Source: an uncultured Johnsonella sp. (GTDB taxonomy: Bacteria > Bacillota > Clostridia > Lachnospirales > Lachnospiraceae). Taken from it: a DNA stretch of 64,000 bases. Position numbers and translations under genes: made by a program. Where the stretch lies: positions 62,001 through 126,000 of the forward strand of contig CALBCM010000037.1 in the NCBI GenBank assembly GCA_937927235.1, in the 5' to 3' direction. The notes beneath the pieces were generated by a model. It was not told the origin of the DNA. It saw nothing but the letters and a program-made list of their open reading frames with translations, and did no database searches. Numbering within the stretch: position 1 is the first letter of the stretch; each line of letters opens with the position of its first letter. Shown here piece after piece: positions 8,820-17,855 of the stretch.

Positions 8820-9788
8820 ATGAAAATACTTCTGACAGGAGCGACAAGCTTCATAGGCAGGCACCTAGCTGCTGAACTTGTAAACAGGAAAAATGAGGTT
8901 TATGTCCTTGTTCGTCCTGATTCTAAAAATAAAGATAGCTGTGATTTTAAGAGGATGACTGTAATAAAACAAGATATGAACTCAATAGAAGAGCTTGAGT
9001 ATAACAGATTTCCAAATATTGATGTATGCATACATCTTGCCTGGGCAGGAAAGGGGATTGAAGGCAGGATGGACTTGGCGGTGCAGAGATTGAATATAAA
9101 AAATACTCTGAACCTCATAAGTCTTGCTCAGATTGCAGGCTGCAAAAGATTTATATTTGCAGGCTCGCAGGCGGAATACGGAGTGACACTGGAGAGGATA
9201 GGAAGAGAGGGCTTTGACAAAAAGTATGTCTATGATGAAAACCTCGTCTGCACCCCTGTGTCAGAATATGGTAAGGCAAAGCTTAGAATACTTCAGAATG
9301 CCTGCATACTTTGTGAAGATATGGATATGGAGTACATGCATCTGCGCCTTTTCAGTATCTATGGAGAGGGAGACCATCCGACTTCACTTATAAATACCTG
9401 TGTAAAATCTCTACTTGCAGATAAGGAAATAACTCTCGGTCGATGCAGTCAGCTTTGGAATTATCTGCACGTAAGCGACTGTGTGAGTGTGATAGCAGAC
9501 CTTACGGACTGCAGATTTATGCCGGGCAGGTCTGAAGAATCTCACGTGGTAAATATTGCCGGAGAGGATACGAGAGCACTGAAGGATTTTGTGCTTGAAA
9601 TAGAAGAAGTGCTTGGGAAAAAGGGAAAAGCGTCGTTTACCGGAAAGGACGAAAGAAAAGAGGGAATCCCACATCTTAATCCCTCTATAAACAGGCTTAA
9701 AAAGCTGACGGGCTTTAAGCCTGAGGTAGGCTTTAGGAAAGGAATACAATTACTTGAAAAGATGTATAGCATGTCAGGCGAAAATTAA
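8820..9788 (+). CDS. Extended SDR: NDP-sugar epimerase/dehydratase/reductase family
   Basis: 322 aa with the N-terminal Rossmann motif GATSFIGRH (residues 7-15) and the catalytic Y-x3-K in SEYGKAK (about 151-157), as in the NAD-dependent epimerase/dehydratase family. The mid-region HLRLFSIYGEGDHPTSL and the C-terminal NYLHVSDCVSVI also fit NDP-sugar enzymes. Which reaction it performs (epimerisation, dehydration or keto reduction) cannot be read from the sequence. It starts at ATG after AGGAAAGTGAT, 98 bases after the ThDP enzyme, and overlaps the next gene by 35 bases, so it belongs to the same operon. Confidence 0.85.
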   Translation: MKILLTGATSFIGRHLAAELVNRKNEVYVLVRPDSKNKDSCDFKRMTVIKQDMNSIEELEYNRFPNIDVCIHLAWAGKGIEGRMDLAVQRLNIKNTLNLISLAQIAGCKRFIFAGSQAEYGVTLERIGREGFDKKYVYDENLVCTPVSEYGKAKLRILQNACILCEDMDMEYMHLRLFSIYGEGDHPTSLINTCVKSLLADKEITLGRCSQLWNYLHVSDCVSVIADLTDCRFMPGRSEESHVVNIAGEDTRALKDFVLEIEEVLGKKGKASFTGKDERKEGIPHLNPSINRLKKLTGFKPEVGFRKGIQLLEKMYSMSGEN

Positions 9789-10911
9789 AGCTCTGCTTAC
9801 TATGGAAAATATGCCCTCAAGTGCACAGGACATACCTGATTTAAAAAATCTCGGCAAGGATGCTCCGATTGACATAAAGCTCGGCTTTTGCACAGGCTGC
9901 GGGCTTGTACAGCTTTGCGGAGAGCCTGTAGCTTATTACAGAGATGTAATAAGAGCCGGAGGAGGCTCAAGCACGATGTATGAGCTTAGGAAAAATGAAT
10001 ATAAAGAGTTTATAGAGCTTGGAAAACTTAAGGGGAAAAAAATATTGGAGGCAGGCTGCGGAGCCGGAGAGTTTCTTGAGATTCTGGCTGAATTTGAAGT
10101 GCTTGCCTACGGCATAGAGCATAATGAAAAATTGGCTGAGGCTGCCAGAAAAAAGGGACTTAAAGTGGAAACCGATTTTCAGGAAAATGAGGAGGCAGTA
10201 TTTAAATATGCTCCCTTTGATGCTTTTTGCTCATTTAATTTTCTTGAGCATCAGCCTAAGCCGCTTGAATATCTCAGAGCCATCTATGCAAATTTAACTG
10301 AAAACGGCTGCGGTCTTATTACAGTGCCTGATTTAGATTATATAATTAAGAATAACGGCTATTATGAAATTATTCCCGACCATATAGCCTATTATACTGT
10401 TGACAGTCTGAGCAGCTTATTAAATAATGCAGGCTTCAGAGTGGTCAAAAGTGCAATAGTGAATCGGGATACCATAGAGGTTATAGTACAAAAGAAATCA
10501 GCTCCTGATTTAAGCTCGGTGTTAAAACAAAAGGATGAAATTAAAAAAAGCTTTAGAGAGCTTTTTAATAAAGCGGAAAAGGAAAATAAAAGCCTGGCTG
10601 TATGGGGAGCAGGGCATCAGGGCTTTACTCTCTGTGCGACGATGCTTTTAGGCGAAAGAGCCGAGCCGGGCAGCAAAGGAAATATTATAAAATATATTAT
10701 AGATTCGGCAAAATTTAAGCAGGGAAAATATGCACCTGCCTCGCACCTGCCTATCGTGTCGCCCGAGTCGGCATTAAAGGATTCGGTGGATATTATTGTA
10801 ATAGTGGCTCCGGGCTACAGCTCTGAGATAGAAAATATAATAAAAAGAGATTTTAAGCCAGAAATGGAAATCTATACGCTTAAAGATGATAATTTAAGGA
10901 AAATAAATTAA
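9754..10911 (+). CDS. Sugar C-methyltransferase (zinc-binding N-terminus, SAM domain, C-terminal domain)
   Basis: 385 aa with the three-part layout of NDP-sugar C-methyltransferases such as TylC3/NovU. An N-terminal zinc-binding domain has C-x2-C at the very start (KRCIACQ) and a second C-x2-C in GFCTGCGLVQLC (about residues 46-56). A class I SAM domain follows, with motif I LEAGCGAGEFLEIL (about 97-110). The C-terminal domain begins at AVWGAGHQGFTLC (about 283) and is Methyltransf_14-like. The start is TTG, overlapping the SDR by 35 bases, because only this start keeps the first zinc cysteine pair and AGGAAAGGA lies 10 bases upstream. The family methylates a carbon next to a keto group on a 4-keto-6-deoxy sugar nucleotide; the exact substrate is unknown. 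Confidence 0.88.
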   Translation: MKRCIACQAKIKALLTMENMPSSAQDIPDLKNLGKDAPIDIKLGFCTGCGLVQLCGEPVAYYRDVIRAGGGSSTMYELRKNEYKEFIELGKLKGKKILEAGCGAGEFLEILAEFEVLAYGIEHNEKLAEAARKKGLKVETDFQENEEAVFKYAPFDAFCSFNFLEHQPKPLEYLRAIYANLTENGCGLITVPDLDYIIKNNGYYEIIPDHIAYYTVDSLSSLLNNAGFRVVKSAIVNRDTIEVIVQKKSAPDLSSVLKQKDEIKKSFRELFNKAEKENKSLAVWGAGHQGFTLCATMLLGERAEPGSKGNIIKYIIDSAKFKQGKYAPASHLPIVSPESALKDSVDIIVIVAPGYSSEIENIIKRDFKPEMEIYTLKDDNLRKIN

Positions 10912-10929
10912 GGATGAGGTAGTAACTTA

Positions 10930-11991
10930 TTGAAGGCATTTATTTTAAATGCTCCCGGCGAGGCGCTGCTTGCAGAGATGCCCAAACCCGAGCTTAAAGA
11001 TGAGTATTCGGCAATATTGAAGCCGGTGGCAGTGTCAGTTTGTACTTCAGATGTAAATACGGTTTATGGCAGCGGAAGCAAAAAGCCCGACAGGCTTATA
11101 CTGGGACATGAAGCTGTGGCAGAGGTTTATCAGACAGGTTTAAAGGTTAAGGATTTTAAAGAGGGGGATTTGGTCGCAGTTCCGGCTATGACTCCAGACT
11201 GGAGGAATACCGAAATTCAGGAGGGGAATTTTCTTCATGCGGGCAGAGCCTTTTCCTCAAATGCGCTTGGAAGAAGTCTGCCGGGAGTTTTCGCAGAATA
11301 TTTTATGGTAGAGGACGCAGATGTCACCTTGGCTAAAATTCCCGATGCAATCTCGACTGAGGATGCACTGATGTGTGTAGATATGGTAACTACAGGCTTT
11401 AGTGGAGTGGAAGCTGCCGATATACGCTTTGGCGATACCGTGGCGGTAATAGGCATAGGTGCCGTGGGGCTTATGGCGGCGGCAGGAGCAAGACTTAAGG
11501 GAGCCGGAAGAATAATAGCAGTAGGCAGCAGAAGAGCTTCTCTGCCACTCGCTTTGCGTTATGGAGTAAATGATATTATTAATTACAAGGAAGCTGATGT
11601 CAGGAGTGAAATCCTGGAGATGACCCAGCAAAAGGGTGCTGATGTAGTGATAGTATGCGGAGGAAATAATAAGGTACTTGAGCTCGCCTATGAAATAGTG
11701 CGCTACGGCATAGGACGTATAGTGAATTTAAAGCATTTTCCGGGAGAAGAGCCCATACCTCTGCCTAAGTTTTATTCAGGCAGAGGTATGGGCGGAAAAA
11801 CCTTGTATATGGAGCTTGGAATGGGAGGACGGGCAAGGCTGGAAAGGCTTATGAAGGTAGTGCAGTATGCAGATTTCAAACCGGGAAAGATGGTGACTCA
11901 TAAGCTTTACGGATTTGAAAAGCTTAGCGAAGCTCTTGAGCTGATGAGATTTAAGGGCGAGGAAGTTGTTAAAACCGAGGTTTTGCTTTGA
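10930..11991 (+). CDS. NADP(H)-dependent secondary-alcohol dehydrogenase (MDR family)
   Basis: 353 aa, close over its length to the clostridial/Thermoanaerobacter isopropanol dehydrogenases. The catalytic zinc ligands of that subgroup are present: Cys38 (SVCTSDVN), His60-Glu61 (LGHEA) and Asp151 (CVDMVTTGF). The NADP-selecting residues are also kept: Gly199-Ser200-Arg201 after the Rossmann GIGAVGL, and Tyr219 in INYK. The structural-zinc cysteine lobe is absent, as in this subgroup. The start is TTG with AGGATGAGG upstream. The enzyme should reduce a small or side-chain ketone. Its place between a sugar C-methyltransferase and glycosyltransferases suggests that it acts on a keto-sugar or a branched acyl side chain; this is inference. 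Confidence 0.88.
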   Translation: MKAFILNAPGEALLAEMPKPELKDEYSAILKPVAVSVCTSDVNTVYGSGSKKPDRLILGHEAVAEVYQTGLKVKDFKEGDLVAVPAMTPDWRNTEIQEGNFLHAGRAFSSNALGRSLPGVFAEYFMVEDADVTLAKIPDAISTEDALMCVDMVTTGFSGVEAADIRFGDTVAVIGIGAVGLMAAAGARLKGAGRIIAVGSRRASLPLALRYGVNDIINYKEADVRSEILEMTQQKGADVVIVCGGNNKVLELAYEIVRYGIGRIVNLKHFPGEEPIPLPKFYSGRGMGGKTLYMELGMGGRARLERLMKVVQYADFKPGKMVTHKLYGFEKLSEALELMRFKGEEVVKTEVLL

Positions 11992-12038
11992 TTTTATTGA
12001 AACGGCGCGGCAATTAAAACGATGAAATGGATTTTATT

Positions 12039-12971
12039 ATGAAGACTATAAGCATAGTTGTACCCTGTTATAATGAGGAGGCGAATATAGAGGCACTTGC
12101 ACAGGCAATAAAGGATATTTTCAGACATAGGCTCGGCTCTTACAGATATGAGATTATATTTATTGATAATGATTCATCTGATGCTTCAAGGGATATTATA
12201 AGGAAATTATGTGCAGAGGATAAGGACATAAAGGGAATTTTAAATGCCAAAAACTTCGGTCAGTTTAACTCTCCCTATTATGGCATGCTTCAAAGCAGCG
12301 GGGCTGCGGTAATACTGATGGCAGCGGATTTCCAGGACCCGGTTGAGATGATACCTGAATATGTAAGGGCTTGGGAGGAGGGCTATAAGATAGCAATAGG
12401 CATCAAAAAAACCAGCCGTGAAAACTTTTTAATGTACAGATTCAGAAGTCTTTATTATAAGATTATTAAAACTCTCTCCGAAGTGGAACAGATTGAGCAC
12501 TTTACAGGCTTCGGGCTGTATGATAAGAGTTTTATAGAGGTGCTTAGAAGACTTGACGATCCCACTCCTTTTTTGAGAGGAATTGTGGCGGAGCTTGGCT
12601 TTAAACGCAAGGAAATTCCTTATGAGCAGCCGAAGAGAAGGGCAGGAAGGACGAGCAATAATTTTTACAGGCTTTATGATGCCGCCATGCTTTCCATTAC
12701 CTCTTATACCAAGTTTGGGCTTAGGCTTGCTACCTTTGTGGGTGCAGTTTCCTGCGTTTTAAGTATGGCTGCCGCTTTTGTATATCTGGTGCTTAAGCTT
12801 GTATACTGGGATAGATTTCCTGCCGGTATGGCTCCTATCCTGATTGGAATGCTGTTTTTAGGCTCCGTTCAGATTTTTTTTATCGGCATGATAGGAGAAT
12901 ATGTGCTTACTATTAATCACAGGGTGATGAAAAGACCTCTTGTGGTGGAGGAGGAAAGGATTAACTTTTAA
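12039..12971 (+). CDS. Polyisoprenyl-phosphate glycosyltransferase (DPM1/GtrB-like GT2)
   Basis: About 310 aa. The N-terminal GT2 domain starts directly with the family sequence MKTISIVVPCYNEEANI and has the DXD-like AADFQDP near residue 100; the C-terminal third holds two membrane helices (about 230-255 and 265-290), the layout of GtrB/ArnC/dolichol-phosphate-mannose synthase-like enzymes that load a sugar onto undecaprenyl phosphate. An in-frame ATG at 12027 is possible; I prefer 12039 because it fits the family start, although neither has a strong ribosome site. It probably supplies a lipid-linked sugar used to decorate the surface glycan outside the membrane. Confidence 0.87.
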   Translation: MKTISIVVPCYNEEANIEALAQAIKDIFRHRLGSYRYEIIFIDNDSSDASRDIIRKLCAEDKDIKGILNAKNFGQFNSPYYGMLQSSGAAVILMAADFQDPVEMIPEYVRAWEEGYKIAIGIKKTSRENFLMYRFRSLYYKIIKTLSEVEQIEHFTGFGLYDKSFIEVLRRLDDPTPFLRGIVAELGFKRKEIPYEQPKRRAGRTSNNFYRLYDAAMLSITSYTKFGLRLATFVGAVSCVLSMAAAFVYLVLKLVYWDRFPAGMAPILIGMLFLGSVQIFFIGMIGEYVLTINHRVMKRPLVVEEERINF

Positions 12972-12985
12972 ACGGAAGGTTTGTT

Positions 12986-15214
12986 ATGAAATATAAGATA
13001 GATATAGTGAGAGTCAGGGAAAACAGTATTACTATAAATGGCTGGGTAGTCGGAAAAAGACCCGATTCAATAATCAGCTTTACAGTAGCGGATGCTGATA
13101 AAAATAAAATAAAGTTTGAATTAGCAGCTACAAGGCGTGATGACGTGAGCAGGATATATTTCGGCGAAGCAGTTGACAAGGAGCTTGGCTTTGATATTCG
13201 TTTTGACTATAAGAGAGGAGAAGATTATTATCTTATTATAAATGCCGACAATGCAAAAAAAACTATAAAATTTAATGAAGAGCTTATAGCGAAACGCTCA
13301 AGTGCCGCACATAAGAGGTTTGAAAAGATTAAAGACCTTTGCAATATGGAAACTTTAAGAGTATCCTTTAATTTTTTGAAGGAGCACGGTCTTAGAGCAT
13401 TTTACAGGAAGTCTGTAGGAAAAATAAAAGGAATTGACAGTGATTATGAATATGGTGAGTGGTATGAAAAGACTAAGCCCTCACAGGAGGAGCTTGAAAG
13501 GCAGAAAAAAACTGTGTTTAAGCTTATGCCGAAGTTTTCCATAGTGATTCCTGCTTATAAGACTCCTGAATTTTTTTTGGTTGAGCTGCTTGAAAGCCTT
13601 ACGGCTCAGACCTACAGCAATTTTGAGATATGCCTTGCCGATGGAAGTCCAAAAGCGGAAGAAAGCGCCCAATCACTACCGGGAATAGAAAAAGTCCTTG
13701 CTGAATATCAAAAGAAGGATTCAAGATTAAGGTATAAAATACTTGGAAAAAACTTAGGAATTGCCGACAATACGAATGAAGCCTTAAAGATGGCTGAGGG
13801 AGATTTTATAATTCTTTGCGACCATGATGATGTGCTTCCGGCTCATGCACTTTATGAGGTGGCAGCCGCAATTAACGAAAATGAGGGCTGTGACTGCCTT
13901 TACAGTGATGAGGACAAGCTTGACCTTGACGGAGGAGCCTTATTTGACCCTCATTTTAAGCCTGATTTCAATATTGATTTACTGAGAAGCGTAAATTATA
14001 TATGTCACCTTTTTATAGTAAAAAAGGATTTGCTTGATAAAATCGGCATGTTTGATGCCGACTATGACGGAGCTCAGGATTATGACTTTATCTTTAGAGC
14101 CTGTGAAAACGCAAAGAGGATTGTGCATATACCTAAGGTGCTTTATCACTGGCGCTGTCACATGAATTCCACCGCTGCCAATCCCGAGAGCAAGCTGTAC
14201 GCCTTTGAAGCGGGAGCAAGAGCTATAAAGGCACATTATAAAAGAGTTCATCCTGAAATAAAAATAGATGCCGTAGAAAAGGGGATCGATTACGGGATTT
14301 ACCATACTTTTTTTTACTTTAAAACCGAGCCGCTTATATCGGTTATAATTCCGAATAAGGACCATAGTGAGGACCTTGAAATTGCTGTAAGCTCACTGAG
14401 GTCCGGAAGCTATAAAAATCTTGAGTTTATCATAGTGGAGAATAATTCCACATTGGAAAAAACTTGGGAATATTATGAAGCTCTTCAAAAAAGCTATGAC
14501 AATGTAAAGGTAGTAAAATGGGAAAGAGAGTTCAACTATTCGGAAATCAATAATTTCGGAGTTGAAAGTGCAAGTGGCAATTATCTGTTGTTTATGAATA
14601 ATGATGTGGAGCTTAAGGAAAAAAATTCTTTAAAAGAGATGTTCGGTTATATTCAGAGAGAAGATGTAGGGATATGCGGCTGCCGGCTTTTATATAAGGA
14701 TGACACTATACAGCATGCCGGGGTGGTAGTAGGCTTTGGCGGGATAGCAGGTCATACCTTTATAGGACTCCATGATACCCAAAGCAGTTATTTTCACCGG
14801 GCTGCCACAGCTCAAGACTATTCAGCAGTGACAGCTGCCTGTATGCTGACCAAAAAAGAAGTGTTTAAGGCTGTGGGAGGCTTTTCAAAGGAGCTTGCGG
14901 TGGCTTTTAACGACATAGACTACTGCATGAAGGTCAGGCAGCTCGGAAAGCTTGTGGTCTATAATCCTTATGCGGTATTTTACCATTATGAGTCAAAATC
15001 AAGGGGACTTGAAGACACTCCTGAAAAAATGGAGAGATTTAACAGAGAAACTGCCAGGTTTATACAGAAATGGCCTGAAATACTTAAACACGGTGACCCT
15101 TATTACAATCCCAATCTAACCCTGAGAAAGTCTGACTTTTCACTTAGGGACCTTTATAAAGAAAAAATCGGAGAGCAGTATCACATAAAAGATATAGAAA
15201 AGTATTTTACTTAA
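12986..15214 (+). CDS. Large glycosyltransferase with two GT2 domains
   Basis: 742 aa. Residues 1-105 form a beta-rich domain that is not a glycosyltransferase. A first GT2 domain (about 175-420) begins KFSIVIPAYKTPEFFL and carries a DHDD metal-binding motif plus YSDEDKLD. A second GT2 domain (about 445-700) begins LISVIIPNKDHSEDLE and carries MNNDVELK and FNDIDYCMK. Tandem GT2 proteins of this kind build polysaccharide backbones such as rhamnans, the two domains often making alternating linkages. There is no membrane helix, so it acts on lipid-linked acceptors at the inner face. It lies 14 bases after the GtrB-like gene. Confidence 0.88.
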   Translation: MKYKIDIVRVRENSITINGWVVGKRPDSIISFTVADADKNKIKFELAATRRDDVSRIYFGEAVDKELGFDIRFDYKRGEDYYLIINADNAKKTIKFNEELIAKRSSAAHKRFEKIKDLCNMETLRVSFNFLKEHGLRAFYRKSVGKIKGIDSDYEYGEWYEKTKPSQEELERQKKTVFKLMPKFSIVIPAYKTPEFFLVELLESLTAQTYSNFEICLADGSPKAEESAQSLPGIEKVLAEYQKKDSRLRYKILGKNLGIADNTNEALKMAEGDFIILCDHDDVLPAHALYEVAAAINENEGCDCLYSDEDKLDLDGGALFDPHFKPDFNIDLLRSVNYICHLFIVKKDLLDKIGMFDADYDGAQDYDFIFRACENAKRIVHIPKVLYHWRCHMNSTAANPESKLYAFEAGARAIKAHYKRVHPEIKIDAVEKGIDYGIYHTFFYFKTEPLISVIIPNKDHSEDLEIAVSSLRSGSYKNLEFIIVENNSTLEKTWEYYEALQKSYDNVKVVKWEREFNYSEINNFGVESASGNYLLFMNNDVELKEKNSLKEMFGYIQREDVGICGCRLLYKDDTIQHAGVVVGFGGIAGHTFIGLHDTQSSYFHRAATAQDYSAVTAACMLTKKEVFKAVGGFSKELAVAFNDIDYCMKVRQLGKLVVYNPYAVFYHYESKSRGLEDTPEKMERFNRETARFIQKWPEILKHGDPYYNPNLTLRKSDFSLRDLYKEKIGEQYHIKDIEKYFT

Positions 15215-15246
15215 ATGATTATTATAAGGAAGCTATATAAAATTTT

Positions 15247-16221
15247 ATGAAAAAAAAAGTAAGAGTAATTATACCGAATTATAACGGCATCAAATTTCTG
15301 CCGGACTGTATTGCGGCACTTAACAGGCAAAGCTGTGACTGCTTTGAGATACTTGTGGTGGACAACGCCTCAAGTGACGGAAGCAGGAGGTGGCTTAGAA
15401 AAAACAAAATCCCTGCACTCCTTCTTGATAAAAATTATGGATTTGCAGGCGGAGTCAATGCAGGGATAAGAGCAACAAGCAATAAGTATACAATCCTGCT
15501 TAACAATGATACTGTAGTGTTTGAGGATTTTGTAGAAAAACTGCTTAAAAGAATAGAAACTTCAGACAAAATATTTGCAGTTAATCCTATGATGATACAG
15601 GCTAATAATAAAAGTCTGATCGATGATGCCGGAGATGGCTACAGCCTGATGGGCTGGGCATATCAAAGAGGTACCGGCGAAAATATAAAGGACTATACAA
15701 AATCAAGCTTCATATTTGCCGCCTGTGCAGGAGCTTCAATTTATCGAACTGATTTGGTAAAGAGGCTTGGTGCATTTGACGAGCTGCATTTCGCTTATCT
15801 GGAGGATATTGATTTGAGCTACAGGGCGAGGCTTGCAGGCTATATAAATATTTATGAGCCTGCCGCAAAAGTCTATCATCTCGGAAGTGCCACCTCAGGC
15901 TCAAAATATAATTCCTTTAAGGTCAGGCTTGCAGCCAGAAATAATATATATTTAAACTATAAAAACCAATCGAATCTGCAGCTTCTTATAAATATAATTC
16001 CCCTGTTGCTTGGGATTATATTAAAAGGAGGATTTTTTTATAAAAAAGGATTTTTAAAAGAGTATTTAACAGGTATAATAGAGGGACTGACAACCTTTAA
16101 GAAATGTCGGCGGGTTGATTTTAAACGAATTCCTGTATTTAGAAGGCTGGCAGTTGAATTTGAGCTTTTTGTGGGAGCGGTAGAATACACTGTACATTTT
16201 ATAAAAAGAAGGATAAAATAA
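15247..16221 (+). CDS. Family 2 glycosyltransferase (rhamnosyltransferase-like)
   Basis: 324 aa, GT2 fold: start KVRVIIPNYNGIKFLPDCI, sugar-nucleotide site VVDNASSDGS (about residues 36-45), metal motif LNNDT, and the acceptor-side LEDIDLSYRARLAGY (about 184-198), typical of WcaA/rhamnosyltransferase-like proteins. The C-terminal 80 residues have a hydrophobic segment (LLINIIPLLLGIILKGG) and a basic tail that would hold it to the membrane. It adds one sugar during synthesis of the lipid-linked repeat; donor and linkage are unknown. Confidence 0.87.
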   Translation: MKKKVRVIIPNYNGIKFLPDCIAALNRQSCDCFEILVVDNASSDGSRRWLRKNKIPALLLDKNYGFAGGVNAGIRATSNKYTILLNNDTVVFEDFVEKLLKRIETSDKIFAVNPMMIQANNKSLIDDAGDGYSLMGWAYQRGTGENIKDYTKSSFIFAACAGASIYRTDLVKRLGAFDELHFAYLEDIDLSYRARLAGYINIYEPAAKVYHLGSATSGSKYNSFKVRLAARNNIYLNYKNQSNLQLLINIIPLLLGIILKGGFFYKKGFLKEYLTGIIEGLTTFKKCRRVDFKRIPVFRRLAVEFELFVGAVEYTVHFIKRRIK

Positions 16222-16386
16222 TTACAGTTCAGGCAATTTATCAGCGATTTATTAAAACAGCATAAAGCCTGTGATTCAGCTTCATAATTTTGGATAATTA
16301 TAAAGCATGGCATTATTAATCTGCGCTTATAAAAAAATTAATGGAAAAAAACTGGAAAAATATGTATAATATACGGAGCAGCAATT

Positions 16387-17796
16387 ATGATAGAAAATAA
16401 TCAAATACGTCTTAACAGGCTGTATATGATAATTGACGCATTAACCATCATTGTCGGATACATGGCGGCATATATCTATATATTTGGAAGTAAAGCCGCG
16501 GCGGCGGCAGCACTGCCGGCAAGTATATATATAACGGCACTGGCAATGATAGTTCCGCTGTACATAGTGCTGAACGAGATATTCGGACTCTATACTCCAA
16601 AAAGAATAGGCGGTATAGGAAAGGAAATTGAAGGGATATTAAAAGCAAATACTATAGGATTTCTGATAATAACTCTGATACTTTTTTTAGGCTCTAAAAA
16701 CCTTTACCTGTACCATTTTTCAAGAAGACTTGTACTTATATTCTATATAGACTGCATAGTGCTTGAGGCCATAGAAAGAAATGCCATAAGAATTTTTTTC
16801 AGAAGATTAAGGCTGAACGGACATAATCTGAAGCATATACTTCTTGTAGGCTACAGCCGTGCAGCGGAGGGCTATATAGACAGAGTAACTTCAAACTTAC
16901 AGTGGGGATATAAAATTATGGGTATCCTGGATAATAATAAGGCACCGGGGTATTCCTATAAGGATATTTCTGTTATAGGTGATATAGAAAGTCTGAACGG
17001 CATTCTTGAAAGCAACAGCCTTGACGAGATTGCAATTACACTTGGGCTTGAAGAATACGAGCATCTGGAAAGAATCGTAAAAAGCTGCGAAAAATCGGGG
17101 GTACATACCAAGTTTATACCGGATTATCAGAATATAATTCCGACTATTCCTTATATAGAGGATTTAATGGGGCTGCCGGTGATAAATATAAGACATGTAC
17201 CTTTAACAAGATGGCATAATGCTGTGATAAAAAGAGCGGTTGATATAGCGGGTGCAGTGGCAGGGCTTATAGTATTTTCGCCAATTATGCTGACGATAGC
17301 TCTGCTTATAAAATTGACCAGCAAGGGACCTGTAATTTTTTCACAGGAAAGAGTCGGCTTACACAATAAGCCTTTCAGAATGTATAAATTCAGGTCGATG
17401 ACGGTGCAGGAGCAAAAAAGAGAATTAAAAGCCTGGACCACTCCCGATGACCCTAGAGTAACAGTTATAGGAAGGTTTATAAGAAAAACCAGTATAGACG
17501 AGCTTCCGCAGTTTTACAATATTTTAATAGGAAATATGAGCATAGTAGGTCCAAGACCTGAAAGACCTTACTATGTTGAAAAATTTAAAGAAGAAATTCC
17601 GCATTATATGATAAAGCATCAAATCAGACCGGGGCTGACCGGCTGGGCACAGGTAAACGGATTTAGAGGAGATACTTCGATACAAAAAAGGATAGAGCAT
17701 GACTTATACTATATAGAAAATTGGACTTTAGGGTTTGATTTTAAAATAATGTTTCTTACTATTTTTAAAGGCTTTATAAATAAAAATGCCTATTAA
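16387..17796 (+). CDS. Undecaprenyl-phosphate sugar phosphotransferase (glycan-initiating)
   Basis: 469 aa of the WbaJ/CpsE type. Four N-terminal membrane helices (residues 10-130) are followed by a CoA-binding-like cytoplasmic domain (about 145-265, with LLVGYSRAAEGYI), a fifth membrane stretch (about 284-305) and the C-terminal sugar transferase catalytic domain. The latter has the family blocks SQERVGLHNKPFRMYKFRSM, RKTSIDELPQFYNIL, GNMSIVGPRPE and RPGLTGWAQVNG. The enzyme transfers a sugar-1-phosphate (often glucose or galactose) to undecaprenyl phosphate and starts surface polysaccharide synthesis. It follows a 165-base gap after the last glycosyltransferase; a TATAAT at 16365-16370 is too close to the ribosome site to be convincing as a promoter. 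Confidence 0.93.
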   Translation: MIENNQIRLNRLYMIIDALTIIVGYMAAYIYIFGSKAAAAAALPASIYITALAMIVPLYIVLNEIFGLYTPKRIGGIGKEIEGILKANTIGFLIITLILFLGSKNLYLYHFSRRLVLIFYIDCIVLEAIERNAIRIFFRRLRLNGHNLKHILLVGYSRAAEGYIDRVTSNLQWGYKIMGILDNNKAPGYSYKDISVIGDIESLNGILESNSLDEIAITLGLEEYEHLERIVKSCEKSGVHTKFIPDYQNIIPTIPYIEDLMGLPVINIRHVPLTRWHNAVIKRAVDIAGAVAGLIVFSPIMLTIALLIKLTSKGPVIFSQERVGLHNKPFRMYKFRSMTVQEQKRELKAWTTPDDPRVTVIGRFIRKTSIDELPQFYNILIGNMSIVGPRPERPYYVEKFKEEIPHYMIKHQIRPGLTGWAQVNGFRGDTSIQKRIEHDLYYIENWTLGFDFKIMFLTIFKGFINKNAY

Positions 17797-17855
17797 ACAG
17801 AAAATGTCCAATCAATATGGGAGCCAGTTTTTAAATTTTGAGAAAGGTGCAATGT

